From Streptomyces albipurpureus (GTDB taxonomy: Bacteria > Actinomycetota > Actinomycetes > Streptomycetales > Streptomycetaceae): a stretch of 39,439 nt of DNA. Numbering within the stretch: position 1 is the stretch's first letter; every line of letters begins with the position of its first letter. The translations under genes and the position numbers were made by a program. The DNA lies in NCBI RefSeq assembly GCF_023701525.1, contig NZ_JAMQAW010000007.1, positions 427,080 through 466,518 on the forward strand. The letters run 5' to 3'. The notes under the pieces were generated by a model, which had not been told where the DNA came from, searched no databases, and worked only from the letters and a program-made list of their open reading frames with translations. Shown here piece by piece: positions 1 through 7,231 of the stretch.

Positions 1-30
1 CGATCCAACCAGGGGAGATCGCGGGTCAAC

Positions 31-705
31 GTGTTCGACTTTCTTGATTCCGGGCAGTACGACCTGCTCGAGGCGTTCTGGGTGACGGTGAAGCTCACCG
101 TCTACTCAGCGATAGGTTCCCTGATCTGGGGAACGCTGCTGGCCGGCATGCGGGTGGGTCCCGTACCGATGATGCGGGCCTTCGGGACCGGCTATGTCAA
201 CGTGGTCCGCAACACCCCGCTGACCGTCATCATCGTCGCCTGCTCCTTGGCTCTCAACCAGACGCTGGGGGTCACCCTCGGCTCCGAGGACTTCAAGGTC
301 ATCGGCTTCCGGCTCGCGGTGCTGGGGCTCATCGCCTACACCGGCACCTTTGTGTGTGAAGCGCTGCGGTCAGGGATCAACACGGTCCCGGTCGGACAGG
401 CGGAGGCGGCCCGCGCACTGGGGCTCAGCTTCACTCAGGTGCTGACCTCGATCATCCTCCCCCAGGCCTTCCGCTCGGTGGTCGCGCCGCTCGCCAACGT
501 CCTCATCGCCCTCACCAAGAACACCACGGTGGCCGCGGCGATCGGGGTGGCGGAAGCCTCCCTGCTGATGAAGGAGATGATCGAGAACGAAGCCGACGCG
601 ATCTTCGCCGTCTTCTCGGTCTTCGCCTTCGGTTTCATCGTTCTGACTCTGCCCACGGGCCTGGTGCTCGGCTGGGTGGCCAAGCGTGTGGCGGTGAAGC
701 GATGA
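31..705 (+). CDS. gluC: Glutamate-type amino acid ABC transporter, permease GluC
   Basis: Inner-membrane permease half of a polar amino acid importer, most likely glutamate, working with GluD, the ATPase GluA and the binding protein GluB (the last two would lie left of the window). The 224-residue protein has about five hydrophobic segments. The ABC permease EAA loop is at residues 125-145 (EAARALG then IILPQ), where the ATPase docks. A GTG start at 31 is preceded by AGGGGAG at 11-17. The stop overlaps the gluD start by four bases (ATGA), so the two are translationally coupled. The glutamate assignment rests on family resemblance and on the position beside recA-recX, as in S. coelicolor; the general family (HisM/GlnP type) is certain, the substrate less so. 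Confidence 0.9.
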   Translation: MFDFLDSGQYDLLEAFWVTVKLTVYSAIGSLIWGTLLAGMRVGPVPMMRAFGTGYVNVVRNTPLTVIIVACSLALNQTLGVTLGSEDFKVIGFRLAVLGLIAYTGTFVCEALRSGINTVPVGQAEAARALGLSFTQVLTSIILPQAFRSVVAPLANVLIALTKNTTVAAAIGVAEASLLMKEMIENEADAIFAVFSVFAFGFIVLTLPTGLVLGWVAKRVAVKR

Positions 706-1583
706 CGTCCGTTCTGTACGACGCCCCGGGTCCCAAGGCCAAGACCCGCAACATCATCTACACGGTGGTGTTCGTCGCGGTCCTCGGCCTCGTGGCGTGG
801 TGGGTGCTCGGCGCCATGGCCGACAAGAACCAGTTGGCGGCGGAGAAGTGGAGTCCCTTCGTCAAGGACTCCAACGTGTGGACGACCTTCCTGTTGCCCG
901 GCCTCTTGGAGACGTTGAAAGCGGCTGGCCTCGCCCTCGCCATCGCCCTGCCGCTGGGCGCGCTACTCGGTATCGGCCGGCTCTCCGACCATGCGTGGAT
1001 ACGGGTGAGCGTCGGCACGGTGGTGGAGTTCTTCCGTGCCATTCCGGTACTGATGCTGATGCTGTTCGCCAGTGCGGCCTTCGCCGGGTTCACCGACCTT
1101 GATTCGGACATCCGTCCGCTGTACGCGGTTGTCACGGGCCTGGTCCTGTACAACGCCTCGGTGATCGCCGAGATCGTACGGGCGGGCATTCTCTCGCTGC
1201 CCAGTGGTCAGACCGACGCGGCGAAGGCGATCGGTATGACCAAGAGTCAGACCATGGCGTTTGTGCTGCTGCCGCAGGCTGTCACCGCCATGCTGCCCGC
1301 CCTGGTGAGCCAGCTCGTGGTGATCGTCAAGGACACCGCGCTGGGTGGCGTGCTGCTGGGGCTGGGTGAACTGCTCTACCAGGCCCGCCCGATCACCGCC
1401 AACTACGGCGCCAACACCATCGCCACCCTGGTGGTGATCTCGCTGATATACATCGTCCTCAACTTCATCCTCACCAGCATCGCCAGTGCACTGGAACGTC
1501 ATGCACGGCGAACGAAGAAGACCACGGGTGCCGTAGTCGACATCAAGAAGATCGACGCCGGTCTCGGGGGCGGCGCGGCCTGA
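702..1583 (+). CDS. gluD: Glutamate-type amino acid ABC transporter, permease GluD
   Basis: Second permease subunit of the importer, pairing with GluC as a heterodimer in the membrane. It has 293 residues, longer than GluC because of an N-terminal extension: one membrane segment at about residues 18-38, then a charged stretch before the conserved HisM-type transmembrane core. The EAA-like loop is DAAKAIG at 172-178 followed by LLPQ. The C-terminal tail is hydrophilic and rich in Arg and Lys, ending in a Gly/Ala run. ATG at 702 overlaps the gluC stop. A strong hairpin with a T run follows 20 bases after the stop, so this is the last gene of the operon. Confidence 0.9.
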   Translation: MTSVLYDAPGPKAKTRNIIYTVVFVAVLGLVAWWVLGAMADKNQLAAEKWSPFVKDSNVWTTFLLPGLLETLKAAGLALAIALPLGALLGIGRLSDHAWIRVSVGTVVEFFRAIPVLMLMLFASAAFAGFTDLDSDIRPLYAVVTGLVLYNASVIAEIVRAGILSLPSGQTDAAKAIGMTKSQTMAFVLLPQAVTAMLPALVSQLVVIVKDTALGGVLLGLGELLYQARPITANYGANTIATLVVISLIYIVLNFILTSIASALERHARRTKKTTGAVVDIKKIDAGLGGGAA

Positions 1584-1602
1584 GGGCCCGCCGAACGAGA
1601 GC

Positions 1603-1638
1603 AGGGGCGGTGGCACGGCGGTGCCACCGCCCCTTTTT
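1603..1638 (+). terminator. Rho-independent terminator after gluD
   Basis: Arms GGGGCGGTGGCAC (1604-1616) and GTGCCACCGCCCC (1621-1633) are perfect complements around a GGCG loop, followed by TTTTT at 1634-1638. A textbook intrinsic terminator, unusual in Streptomyces for having a real T run. Confidence 0.93.
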
Positions 1639-1801
1639 CGCTTCATCAGTCTCCTGCCGCCCCGGGTGGTTCAGTGTTCGCCATGTCGCCCGTTGGTCAC
1701 TTGACGCAGGCACCCCCAGTAGGTTGCATACGTTCTGTGATCACGCACCGGGCTCCCACCACCCTTTCCGGCATGTCCCTCCGAGCCACGGGAGCCACTC
1801 C

Positions 1802-3397
1802 GTGGACCCGGTGATCGTCGTCGGCGCGGGCCCGGTCGGGCTGGCGCTCTCGCTCGCCCTCGCACAGCAGCAAGTGCCCTCCATCGTCCTCGACGAGACC
1901 ACGGGCAAGGAGGAGCCGCGGCTGGCCCGGACCGTGGTGCTGCGACCCGACACCGCCGCCATGGTCGAACGGTTGGACTGTGCCACTCTCCGTGACGAAG
2001 GCTCCCGCTGGATCGGTTGGCGTTCGCTGCGGCGCAAGCAGGAAGTGCGGCATGTGGTACTGGGAGACGACGACTCCCCCGCACCGCTGCACATCCCCCA
2101 ACACGCGCTCACCCGAGGGCTGCGGGATGCCGTGGCCGCAAGGGATGAGATCACCCTCGTCACGGAGAGTCGCGTGGACTCCCTGGAGCAGGACGCCGAC
2201 GGGGTCACCGTCCATACCCGTGGACCCGAAGCGGTCTGGTGGCGCGGAAGTCATGTGGTGGGTTGCGACGGCGCCCGCTCAACGGTCCGCAAACTGCTCG
2301 GCATCCGTTTTCCAGGGCGTACGGCGGTGGAACGGCACGCCGTCGCAGCCCTGCGGACCGAACTGCCCTGGCCCGATGAGGCATTGCTGCACCGTTCGCC
2401 GCCGTGGCGCACGGGCGGCGAGGAGATCACGGCCCGCCCCCTGCCCGATGATGTCTGGCGGCTGGACTGGCTCCTCCCACCGCGCAGCGAACTGGTCACC
2501 CCCGATGCCCTGATCAACCGGGTCCGGGACACCCTGGCGGGCTGGTGCGGTGAGACCCCTCCCTATGAACTGATCGACACCGGAGTGCATACGATCCACC
2601 ACCGGCTGGCCCGACGCTGGCGGGTGGATCGGGCCTTCCTCGCGGGCGACGCCGCCCATCTGCTGGGGGCGCTCGGCACCGGAAGCCTTGATGAAGGGCT
2701 GAGGGACGCCGACAACCTGGCGTGGAAACTGGCCCATGTCTGGCATCACGGACCATCCGAAGCACTCCTCGACAGCTATCAGGCCGAGCGCCGGACCTCA
2801 GTCGCGGGTCGACTGCGTGCCGCCGATCAGGTGCTGCCGATACTGCGCGGTGGCGGAGCGCTGCGGACCTATTTGCCGGGCGCGGCTCGGGGTCACGACA
2901 TCCTGCTCACCGATGGCCATCTGGGGCAGGGGCCGCTCGGTGCCTCTCCGGTGTACCGGCACTCACCGCTCAGTTCAGGACATGTCCCCGAACAGGTTCT
3001 GGTGGGCACCGAGGCGGGCGCGCCGGTCTCAGATGTACGGGTGACCGCACCGGACGGGACGGTCACCCGGCTTCGGGACCGACTGGGGCGAGGCCGACTC
3101 CTGGTGGTGCTCGTCGCACCCGGTACCGGGGTATGGGACCGAAGGCACTGGCAGAGTGCGGGAGTCATGCCGCGATTGGCTGGCGCGGTCAGCGCGCTTC
3201 CCGCCCGCGCAGAGCTGCTAGTCACGGAGAGCTACCCCGGGGCCTCTGCCCATACGGTGCTGCTGGTACGCCCGGACGGGCATCTGGTCGCCTCCTTCCC
3301 GGGGGTACGGCCTGCTGAGTTGTACGAGGCGGCGGACGCTGTGCGGGGAGGTGCGCCAGCGGCGGCGCCCAGCGGCCGGACCGCGGACGTCAATTGA
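1802..3397 (+). CDS. FAD-dependent aromatic-type monooxygenase
   Basis: Flavoprotein hydroxylase of the PHBH/UbiH group (FAD_binding_3), which uses NAD(P)H and O2 to hydroxylate an aromatic or polyketide-like substrate; the substrate is unknown. The dinucleotide-binding motif GAGPVG lies at about residues 8-13. The second FAD motif GDAAH is near residue 283 and leads into DADNLAWKLA. The last ~110 residues resemble the thioredoxin-like C-terminal domain of aromatic hydroxylases, including LLVRPDGH. I chose GTG 1802 because CGGGAG (1789-1794) is well spaced and the Rossmann fold begins at once; the 64 codons upstream in frame look non-coding. Oddity: the loop after GDAAH reads LLGALGTGS instead of the usual Pro- and GGQG-containing loop. 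About 531 residues; it stands alone between terminated gluD and the next promoter. Confidence 0.85.
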   Translation: MDPVIVVGAGPVGLALSLALAQQQVPSIVLDETTGKEEPRLARTVVLRPDTAAMVERLDCATLRDEGSRWIGWRSLRRKQEVRHVVLGDDDSPAPLHIPQHALTRGLRDAVAARDEITLVTESRVDSLEQDADGVTVHTRGPEAVWWRGSHVVGCDGARSTVRKLLGIRFPGRTAVERHAVAALRTELPWPDEALLHRSPPWRTGGEEITARPLPDDVWRLDWLLPPRSELVTPDALINRVRDTLAGWCGETPPYELIDTGVHTIHHRLARRWRVDRAFLAGDAAHLLGALGTGSLDEGLRDADNLAWKLAHVWHHGPSEALLDSYQAERRTSVAGRLRAADQVLPILRGGGALRTYLPGAARGHDILLTDGHLGQGPLGASPVYRHSPLSSGHVPEQVLVGTEAGAPVSDVRVTAPDGTVTRLRDRLGRGRLLVVLVAPGTGVWDRRHWQSAGVMPRLAGAVSALPARAELLVTESYPGASAHTVLLVRPDGHLVASFPGVRPAELYEAADAVRGGAPAAAPSGRTADVN

Positions 3398-3422
3398 CCC
3401 TCGTGGGCCGACATGGTGTACT
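3394..3422 (+). promoter_or_regulatory. Candidate housekeeping promoter for the cysteine dioxygenase gene
   Basis: TTGACC at 3394-3399 and TGTACT at 3417-3422 are separated by 17 bases, a good -35 but only a fair -10. It overlaps the stop codon of the monooxygenase and would give a leader of about 160 nt. Seen by eye only. Confidence 0.35.
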
Positions 3423-3588
3423 CCGGAGCGTGACCGACACCGATGTACGCCTGTGGCGGAGGGTCCATATGGACCTGCTCCGCTACGCGGGCTGTGTGTG
3501 TCGACCGTCCTGTTGATTTCGCCTCTCTTCTCTGCGCCCAGGGCCGGGGGCCCGGGCGCTCTCCAGCGAACATCCAGGACGGTTCTCC

Positions 3589-4395
3589 GTGTCCCAGTCT
3601 GCCCAGCACCTGCCCCAGTCCGTCGCCTCGGCGGGGGCCTCTGCCCGTCAGTCGGGGGAGCCGAGGAGGTCAGCGGTCCCCAGGCCTCCGGCTCCTTCTG
3701 CATCTCCTCAGGTGCTTTCTCCTTCTGCTGAAGCCCCTCTGGCTCCTGTACCTCCCGTCTCGTCCGTACCGCCCTTGGCTTCGCGGCCCGAAGAGCGGTC
3801 AGGGCTTCAGGACCTGGGGGAATCTGGGAGGTGGGAAGGATCTCAAGGGCTTGGGGGGTCCGAACGGACGTCTGACGCCTCTTCAGGTATCGCAGGGGCC
3901 GTTGCCCCAACCGCTGCCGAGTTGCTCACCTTCGTACGGCAGACCGCAGCCGACCCCCAGCTGATTGCTTCCCTCCCCCTCGACCCCGATGGGCGAACCT
4001 GGGTCCGTCTCGATGGTCCGGCCGGTAGCGAGGCCTGGCTGATCGGCTGGCCACCCGGCACAGGCACCGGCTGGCACGATCATGCGGAGTCGATCGGCGC
4101 ATTCGCCACGGCAACGGGCGAGTTGACGGAGCACTCTCTCGCCGCAAGGCTTCCGGCAAGCGGTTGGAGAACCCTGGAGCTACGCGAAGGAGTGGACCGG
4201 CAGCGGCAGTTGGCGGCGGGGCAGGGGCGCGCCTTTGGCCAGCACCATGTGCACGAGGTACTCAATGTGTCGGCAACTGACCATGCCGTCTCCGTGCATG
4301 CGTACTACCCGCCGCTCCCCCTGATCCGACGCTTCAGCCGGTCCGGTGCAGTGCTCAGGTTGGAGCAGGTCGAGCGGGCGGAGGAGTGGCAGTGA
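3589..4395 (+). CDS. Cysteine dioxygenase-family cupin with long N-terminal extension
   Basis: Probable thiol dioxygenase: non-haem Fe(II) oxidation of cysteine (or a related thiol) to the sulfinate, in the cytoplasm. The C-terminal ~160 residues carry the cupin metal ligands: HDH in WHDHAES near residue 165, then GAFATATGEL, and the third histidine in HHVHEVLN near residue 222. The first ~105 residues are Pro/Ser/Ala-rich, low in complexity, and use CCT, TCT and GCT codons that are rare in neighbouring genes. GTG 3589 has AGGA about nine bases upstream; the only other good in-frame GTG is 3712, so the real N-terminus is uncertain. The gene overlaps the rhodanese gene, which suggests joint handling of cysteine sulfur. 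The cupin part is well supported; the exact thiol substrate is not. Confidence 0.8.
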   Translation: MSQSAQHLPQSVASAGASARQSGEPRRSAVPRPPAPSASPQVLSPSAEAPLAPVPPVSSVPPLASRPEERSGLQDLGESGRWEGSQGLGGSERTSDASSGIAGAVAPTAAELLTFVRQTAADPQLIASLPLDPDGRTWVRLDGPAGSEAWLIGWPPGTGTGWHDHAESIGAFATATGELTEHSLAARLPASGWRTLELREGVDRQRQLAAGQGRAFGQHHVHEVLNVSATDHAVSVHAYYPPLPLIRRFSRSGAVLRLEQVERAEEWQ

Positions 4396-4784
4396 GCGAC
4401 CCGGTGGGCATCGATGAGCTACTGGAGCAGGCCCGCAGGGAACTGGATCGGGTCGAGCCCGAGCAGGCCTTCGCCGAAGCCGGGGCTGGAGCCCTGCTGG
4501 TCGACATCCGCTATGCCGCCTTGCGCGAACGGGACGGGATCATCCCGGGTGCGCTGATCGTGGAGCGCAATGAACTGGAATGGCGGCTCGACCCTTGGGG
4601 AAGCCATCGCGCCCCCGAGGCGGTGAGCCACGATCTTCGGGTGGTGGTGATCTGCAATGAGGGGTACGCCTCCTCCTTGGCAGCGGTCTCCCTACGTCAG
4701 TTGGGGCTGCGCCGGGCGACGGATCTGATCGGCGGTTTCCAGGCCTGGAAGGCTGCTGGGCTGCCGGCGGTCGAGTCTCAGTAG
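4392..4784 (+). CDS. Rhodanese-like sulfurtransferase domain protein
   Basis: Single-domain rhodanese of about 130 residues, moving sulfane sulfur through a cysteine persulfide. The active-site loop is CNEGYAS in VVICNEGYASSLAA, so the catalytic cysteine is present, and the CH2A-like element LLVDIRYAALRERDGIIPGA precedes it. I prefer GTG 4392 (GTGA overlap with the upstream stop) because GGAGGAG at 4380-4386 is ideally spaced; GTG 4386 in the same frame is the alternative. Its coupling to the cysteine dioxygenase-like gene suggests both act on cysteine-derived sulfur, as in other bacterial gene pairs of this kind. No signal peptide is visible. Confidence 0.87.
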   Translation: MSDPVGIDELLEQARRELDRVEPEQAFAEAGAGALLVDIRYAALRERDGIIPGALIVERNELEWRLDPWGSHRAPEAVSHDLRVVVICNEGYASSLAAVSLRQLGLRRATDLIGGFQAWKAAGLPAVESQ

Positions 4785-4810
4785 AGGGCTGGAGCCTGGG
4801 CCTCACCAGT

Positions 4811-4835
4811 CGGCGGCCAGATGGGGTGGCCGCTG
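4811..4835 (+). terminator. Hairpin, possible terminator after the rhodanese gene
   Basis: Arms CGGCGGCCA (4811-4819) and TGGCCGCTG (4827-4835) pair at eight of nine positions around a 7-base loop, 27 bases after the stop. There is no T run, which is common for Streptomyces terminators. Confidence 0.45.
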
Positions 4836-5037
4836 GGTGGGGCCGAGGCTCCCTACAGAGGATTCCGCGGTACCCGTCGTCTGGCCCAGTAGGCGGGACG
4901 AATCGCATCTCATCCGTCTGGGGTCGGGCAGGCGGATCTATCGCATACGAAGCGGCTCAAACGAGCCTGAATGGTGATGAACCCGGTCCGGTTGGGTGGG
5001 ACCTGCCAGACGAAAACAGCAGGTACAGACGACGGCG

Positions 5038-5105
5038 CTTCCCCGAATGCGGCGTTTCTTCGAATGAGATGTTTCTTCGGATGCGGTGCTTCCCCGATTG
5101 CTGTC
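5038..5105. repeat. Four imperfect tandem copies of a 17-bp unit
   Basis: Units start at 5038, 5055, 5072 and 5089. The first three read CTTCCCCGAATGCGGCG, TTTCTTCGAATGAGATG and TTTCTTCGGATGCGGTG; the fourth is CTTCCCCGATTGCTGTC. Shared core is (C/T)TTC(C/T)(C/T)CG(A/G)ATG. Noncoding. Confidence 0.75.
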
Positions 5106-5161
5106 GACTACTGGCTCAGCGGTTTCAACAGCACCGTCCGACAACTGCTGGCTGCGCCCCC

Positions 5162-5758
5162 TCAGCTGTCCCCTCGTAGATCTTCCAGATCCCCCAGTGC
5201 GTCCATGTCTTCCCCCTCTTCCTCCAGCGCCCGTCTCACCACCCGAAGGGCCACTCCCTCCCCGTACCCCTTGCGGGCCAGCATCCCCGCCAGGCGGCGG
5301 ATACGACGGTCGCGGTCCAGCCCCCGGGTCGAGCGGAGTTTACGGGTGACCAGATCGCGCGCGGTCTCCTCTTCCCGCTCGGAATCAAGCTGGCCCACAG
5401 CCTCATCGACCAATGCGGGGTCCACCCCCTTGGTGCGCAGCTCACGCGCCAGCGCCCGCCGGGCGAGGCCCCGGCCGTGGTGCCGGGACTCCACCCAGGC
5501 ATCCGCGAAGGCCGCGTCGTTGATCAACCCCACGTCCTCAAAACGGGAGAGGACCTCCTCGGCCACGTCCTGGGGGATGTCCCGCTTCGCCAGCGCATCC
5601 GCGAGTTGCTTGCGGGTGCGGGGAGTCCCGGTGAGCAGGCGCAGACAGATCGCCCGCGCCCGCTCGGCCGGGTCCTGGGGCGACGGCTCCTTCTCGGCCC
5701 TCGACGAGTCGGGGCCGTCGCCCTGTCCTGTGGTTCGCCTCTTCGATGAAAAAGGCAT
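5162..5758 (-). CDS. recX: Regulatory protein RecX
   Basis: RecX binds the RecA filament and limits its activity. The 198-residue protein has a charged N-terminal ~40 residues (Lys, Arg, Glu, Ser rich, poorly conserved in the family) followed by the usual three-helix repeats: ARAICLRLLTGTPRTRKQLADAL, the DVAEEVLSRFEDVGLINDAAFADAWVESR block, and KGVDPALVDEA. Length is normal for an actinobacterial RecX. ATG 5758 lies five bases after the recA stop, so it is co-transcribed and probably translationally linked with recA. The acidic C-terminus ends near 5162 in the gap facing the rhodanese gene. Confidence 0.93.
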   Translation of the reverse strand: MPFSSKRRTTGQGDGPDSSRAEKEPSPQDPAERARAICLRLLTGTPRTRKQLADALAKRDIPQDVAEEVLSRFEDVGLINDAAFADAWVESRHHGRGLARRALARELRTKGVDPALVDEAVGQLDSEREEETARDLVTRKLRSTRGLDRDRRIRRLAGMLARKGYGEGVALRVVRRALEEEGEDMDALGDLEDLRGDS

Positions 5759-5763
5759 GGTGG

Positions 5764-6891
5764 TTAACTCTTGGCTGCCGTCGCCTTGGCCGTCTTGGCC
5801 TTGGTGGCAGGCGCCGGCACGGTCTTGGCGGCATCGTCGACGGAGACAGCCGCAGCGGCATCGTCAGCGGCGGGCTGTTCCGCCGGCTTCTCCGGCTTGA
5901 CTCCGACGCCCAGCTTGTCCTTGATCTTCTTCTCGATCTCATCCGCGAGATCGGGATTGTCCTTCAGGAAGTTACGAGCGTTCTCCTTGCCCTGGCCCAG
6001 CTGGTCACCCTCGTAGGTGTACCAAGCACCGGCCTTGCGGACGAAGCCGTGATCCACGCCCATGTCGATCAGACCGCCCTCGCGGCTGATGCCCTGCCCG
6101 TACAGAATGTCGAACTCGGCCTGCTTGAAGGGCGGCGCGCACTTGTTCTTGACGACCTTGACTCGGGTGCGGTTGCCGACCGCGTCCGTGCCGTCCTTGA
6201 GGGTCTCGATACGGCGGATGTCGAGCCGCACCGAGGCGTAGAACTTGAGCGCGCGGCCACCGGTGGTGGTCTCCGGCGAGCCGAACATCACACCGATCTT
6301 CTCGCGGAGCTGGTTGATGAAGATCGCGGTCGTCTTCGACTGGTTCAGTGCGCTGGTGATCTTTCGAAGTGCCTGGCTCATCAGCCGGGCCTGAAGGCCG
6401 ACGTGTGAGTCGCCCATCTCTCCCTCGATCTCCGCCCGCGGCACCAGTGCCGCCACAGAGTCGATCACGATCAGGTCGAGCGCACCGGAGCGCACGAGCA
6501 TGTCGACGATCTCCAGGGCCTGCTCGCCGTTGTCCGGCTGGGAGAGGATGAGGGAGTCGATGTCGACGCCCAGCTTCTTCGCGTACTCGGGGTCAAGGGC
6601 GTGCTCGGCGTCGATGAAGGCCACCGCGCCGCCCGCCTTCTGGGCATTGGCCACTGCGTGCAGGGTCAGTGTCGTCTTACCAGAGGATTCCGGTCCGTAC
6701 ACCTCGATGACCCGGCCGCGAGGCAGTCCGCCCACGCCGAGCGCGACATCGAGCGCGGTCGACCCGGTGTGGATGACCTCGATGGGCTCATTCGGCCGTT
6801 CGCCCAGGCGCATCACTGCGCCCTTACCGAACTGTCGTTCAATCTGTGCGAGCGCGGCGTCCAGCGCCTTGTCGCGGTCGGTTCCTGCCAT
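5764..6891 (-). CDS. recA: Recombinase RecA
   Basis: Strand-exchange recombinase and SOS co-protease: ATP-dependent filament on single-stranded DNA, homologous pairing, stimulation of LexA self-cleavage. 375 residues from ATG 6891 ([14 protein letters not shown]), preceded by GGGTGGA. Walker A is GPESSGKT at 66-73, catalytic Glu is in FIDAEHALD (Glu96), Walker B is [10 protein letters not shown] at 140-149, and loop 2/ATP contacts include NQLREKIG at 193-200. The C-terminal ~40 residues are an Ala/Lys/Val-rich low-complexity tail typical of Streptomyces RecA. recX follows five bases after the stop. Upstream sit a RecA-NDp promoter (6935-6957) and an imperfect LexA box (7018-7033), so damage control by both the PafBC and LexA routes is expected. 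Confidence 0.98.
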   Translation of the reverse strand: MAGTDRDKALDAALAQIERQFGKGAVMRLGERPNEPIEVIHTGSTALDVALGVGGLPRGRVIEVYGPESSGKTTLTLHAVANAQKAGGAVAFIDAEHALDPEYAKKLGVDIDSLILSQPDNGEQALEIVDMLVRSGALDLIVIDSVAALVPRAEIEGEMGDSHVGLQARLMSQALRKITSALNQSKTTAIFINQLREKIGVMFGSPETTTGGRALKFYASVRLDIRRIETLKDGTDAVGNRTRVKVVKNKCAPPFKQAEFDILYGQGISREGGLIDMGVDHGFVRKAGAWYTYEGDQLGQGKENARNFLKDNPDLADEIEKKIKDKLGVGVKPEKPAEQPAADDAAAAVSVDDAAKTVPAPATKAKTAKATAAKS

Positions 6892-6934
6892 GGGTTCCAC
6901 CCGATTTGCTTGTGTTGATCGCTTCACGTCACAG

Positions 6935-6957
6935 ACGCTAACCCCTGCCACTGACAA
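6935..6957 (-). promoter_or_regulatory. RecA-NDp (PafBC-type) promoter of recA
   Basis: On the minus strand the sequence is TTGTCAGTGGC, six spacer bases, then TAGCGT. This matches the known actinobacterial RecA-NDp motif (TTGTCAGTGGC-N6-TAGGGT type) used for LexA-independent damage induction and recognised through the PafBC activator. The predicted transcript would start near 6928, giving a leader of about 38 nt to ATG 6891. Confidence 0.88.
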
Positions 6958-6980
6958 TGGGCCCCGACGTCCCGCCAGCC

Positions 6981-6989
6981 TGTGGATAA
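6981..6989 (-). promoter_or_regulatory. Single DnaA-box-like 9-mer upstream of recA
   Basis: TGTGGATAA on the plus strand is TTATCCACA on the minus strand, a perfect consensus DnaA box. Only one copy is present, so a chance match is possible. Confidence 0.35.
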
Positions 6990-7017
6990 CCCAGGGCGCC
7001 AGGGACCTGAATCCCAT

Positions 7018-7033
7018 GAGAATGGATGTTCGA
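7018..7033 (-). promoter_or_regulatory. Imperfect LexA (SOS) box upstream of recA
   Basis: Minus strand reads TCGAACATCCATTCTC; the core GAAC-N4-ATTC differs from the Gram-positive SOS consensus GAAC-N4-GTTC at one base. It lies about 130 bp upstream of the recA start, and about 60 bp upstream of the RecA-NDp element. Confidence 0.65.
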
Positions 7034-7218
7034 TTTCAGTGTCAAGCGTGCTGGTCGGCGCGCCCCGGATGCCCCGGTGTCCCGCGCCATCGGCGTTTCA
7101 CCGACGCCAGCGAACATCGATGGCCCGGAGGTTCGGGTCTTCGAGGAGTGATCGGGCTGGAGGCAGCGGGGAGGAGGCCGCCAGCGAAACCCAGTGGCTG
7201 TTCGGGCCCCGCCATGAC

Positions 7219-7224
7219 TACGTT
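7219..7224 (+). promoter_or_regulatory. -10 element of a leaderless promoter (methyltransferase)
   Basis: TACGTT is followed by exactly seven bases and ATG 7232. This spacing puts the transcription start at the start codon and decides the start over ATG 7214. Confidence 0.6.
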
Positions 7225-7231
7225 CGGCCCT

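Larger units (their letters stand above)
4785..5161. other. Convergent intergenic region without a gene
   Basis: Gap of 377 bases between the rhodanese gene and the convergent recX. It holds a hairpin at 4811-4835 and a 17-bp tandem repeat at 5038-5105. The open frames across it have atypical composition and no ribosome-binding site, so I call no gene. Confidence 0.6.
6892..7231. other. Divergent control region between recA and the methyltransferase gene
   Basis: Gap of 340 bases. It carries the recA promoter elements, a DnaA-box-like 9-mer, the LexA-like box, and at its right end the -10 element of the methyltransferase gene. No gene is apparent. Confidence 0.7.

Noticed and set aside
1673..1690. 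ClgR-like site GTTCGCC-N5-GCC before the monooxygenase.
   Set aside because: The final base of the GCG half differs and no protease gene is adjacent; a chance match is likely.
1610..1801. Upstream extension of the monooxygenase frame.
   Set aside because: Starts inside the gluD terminator hairpin and shows non-coding composition; GTG 1802 has a ribosome-binding site directly before the FAD fold.
6500..7231. Upstream extension of the methyltransferase frame.
   Set aside because: It runs antisense through recA and its promoter; the methyltransferase fold begins right after ATG 7232.
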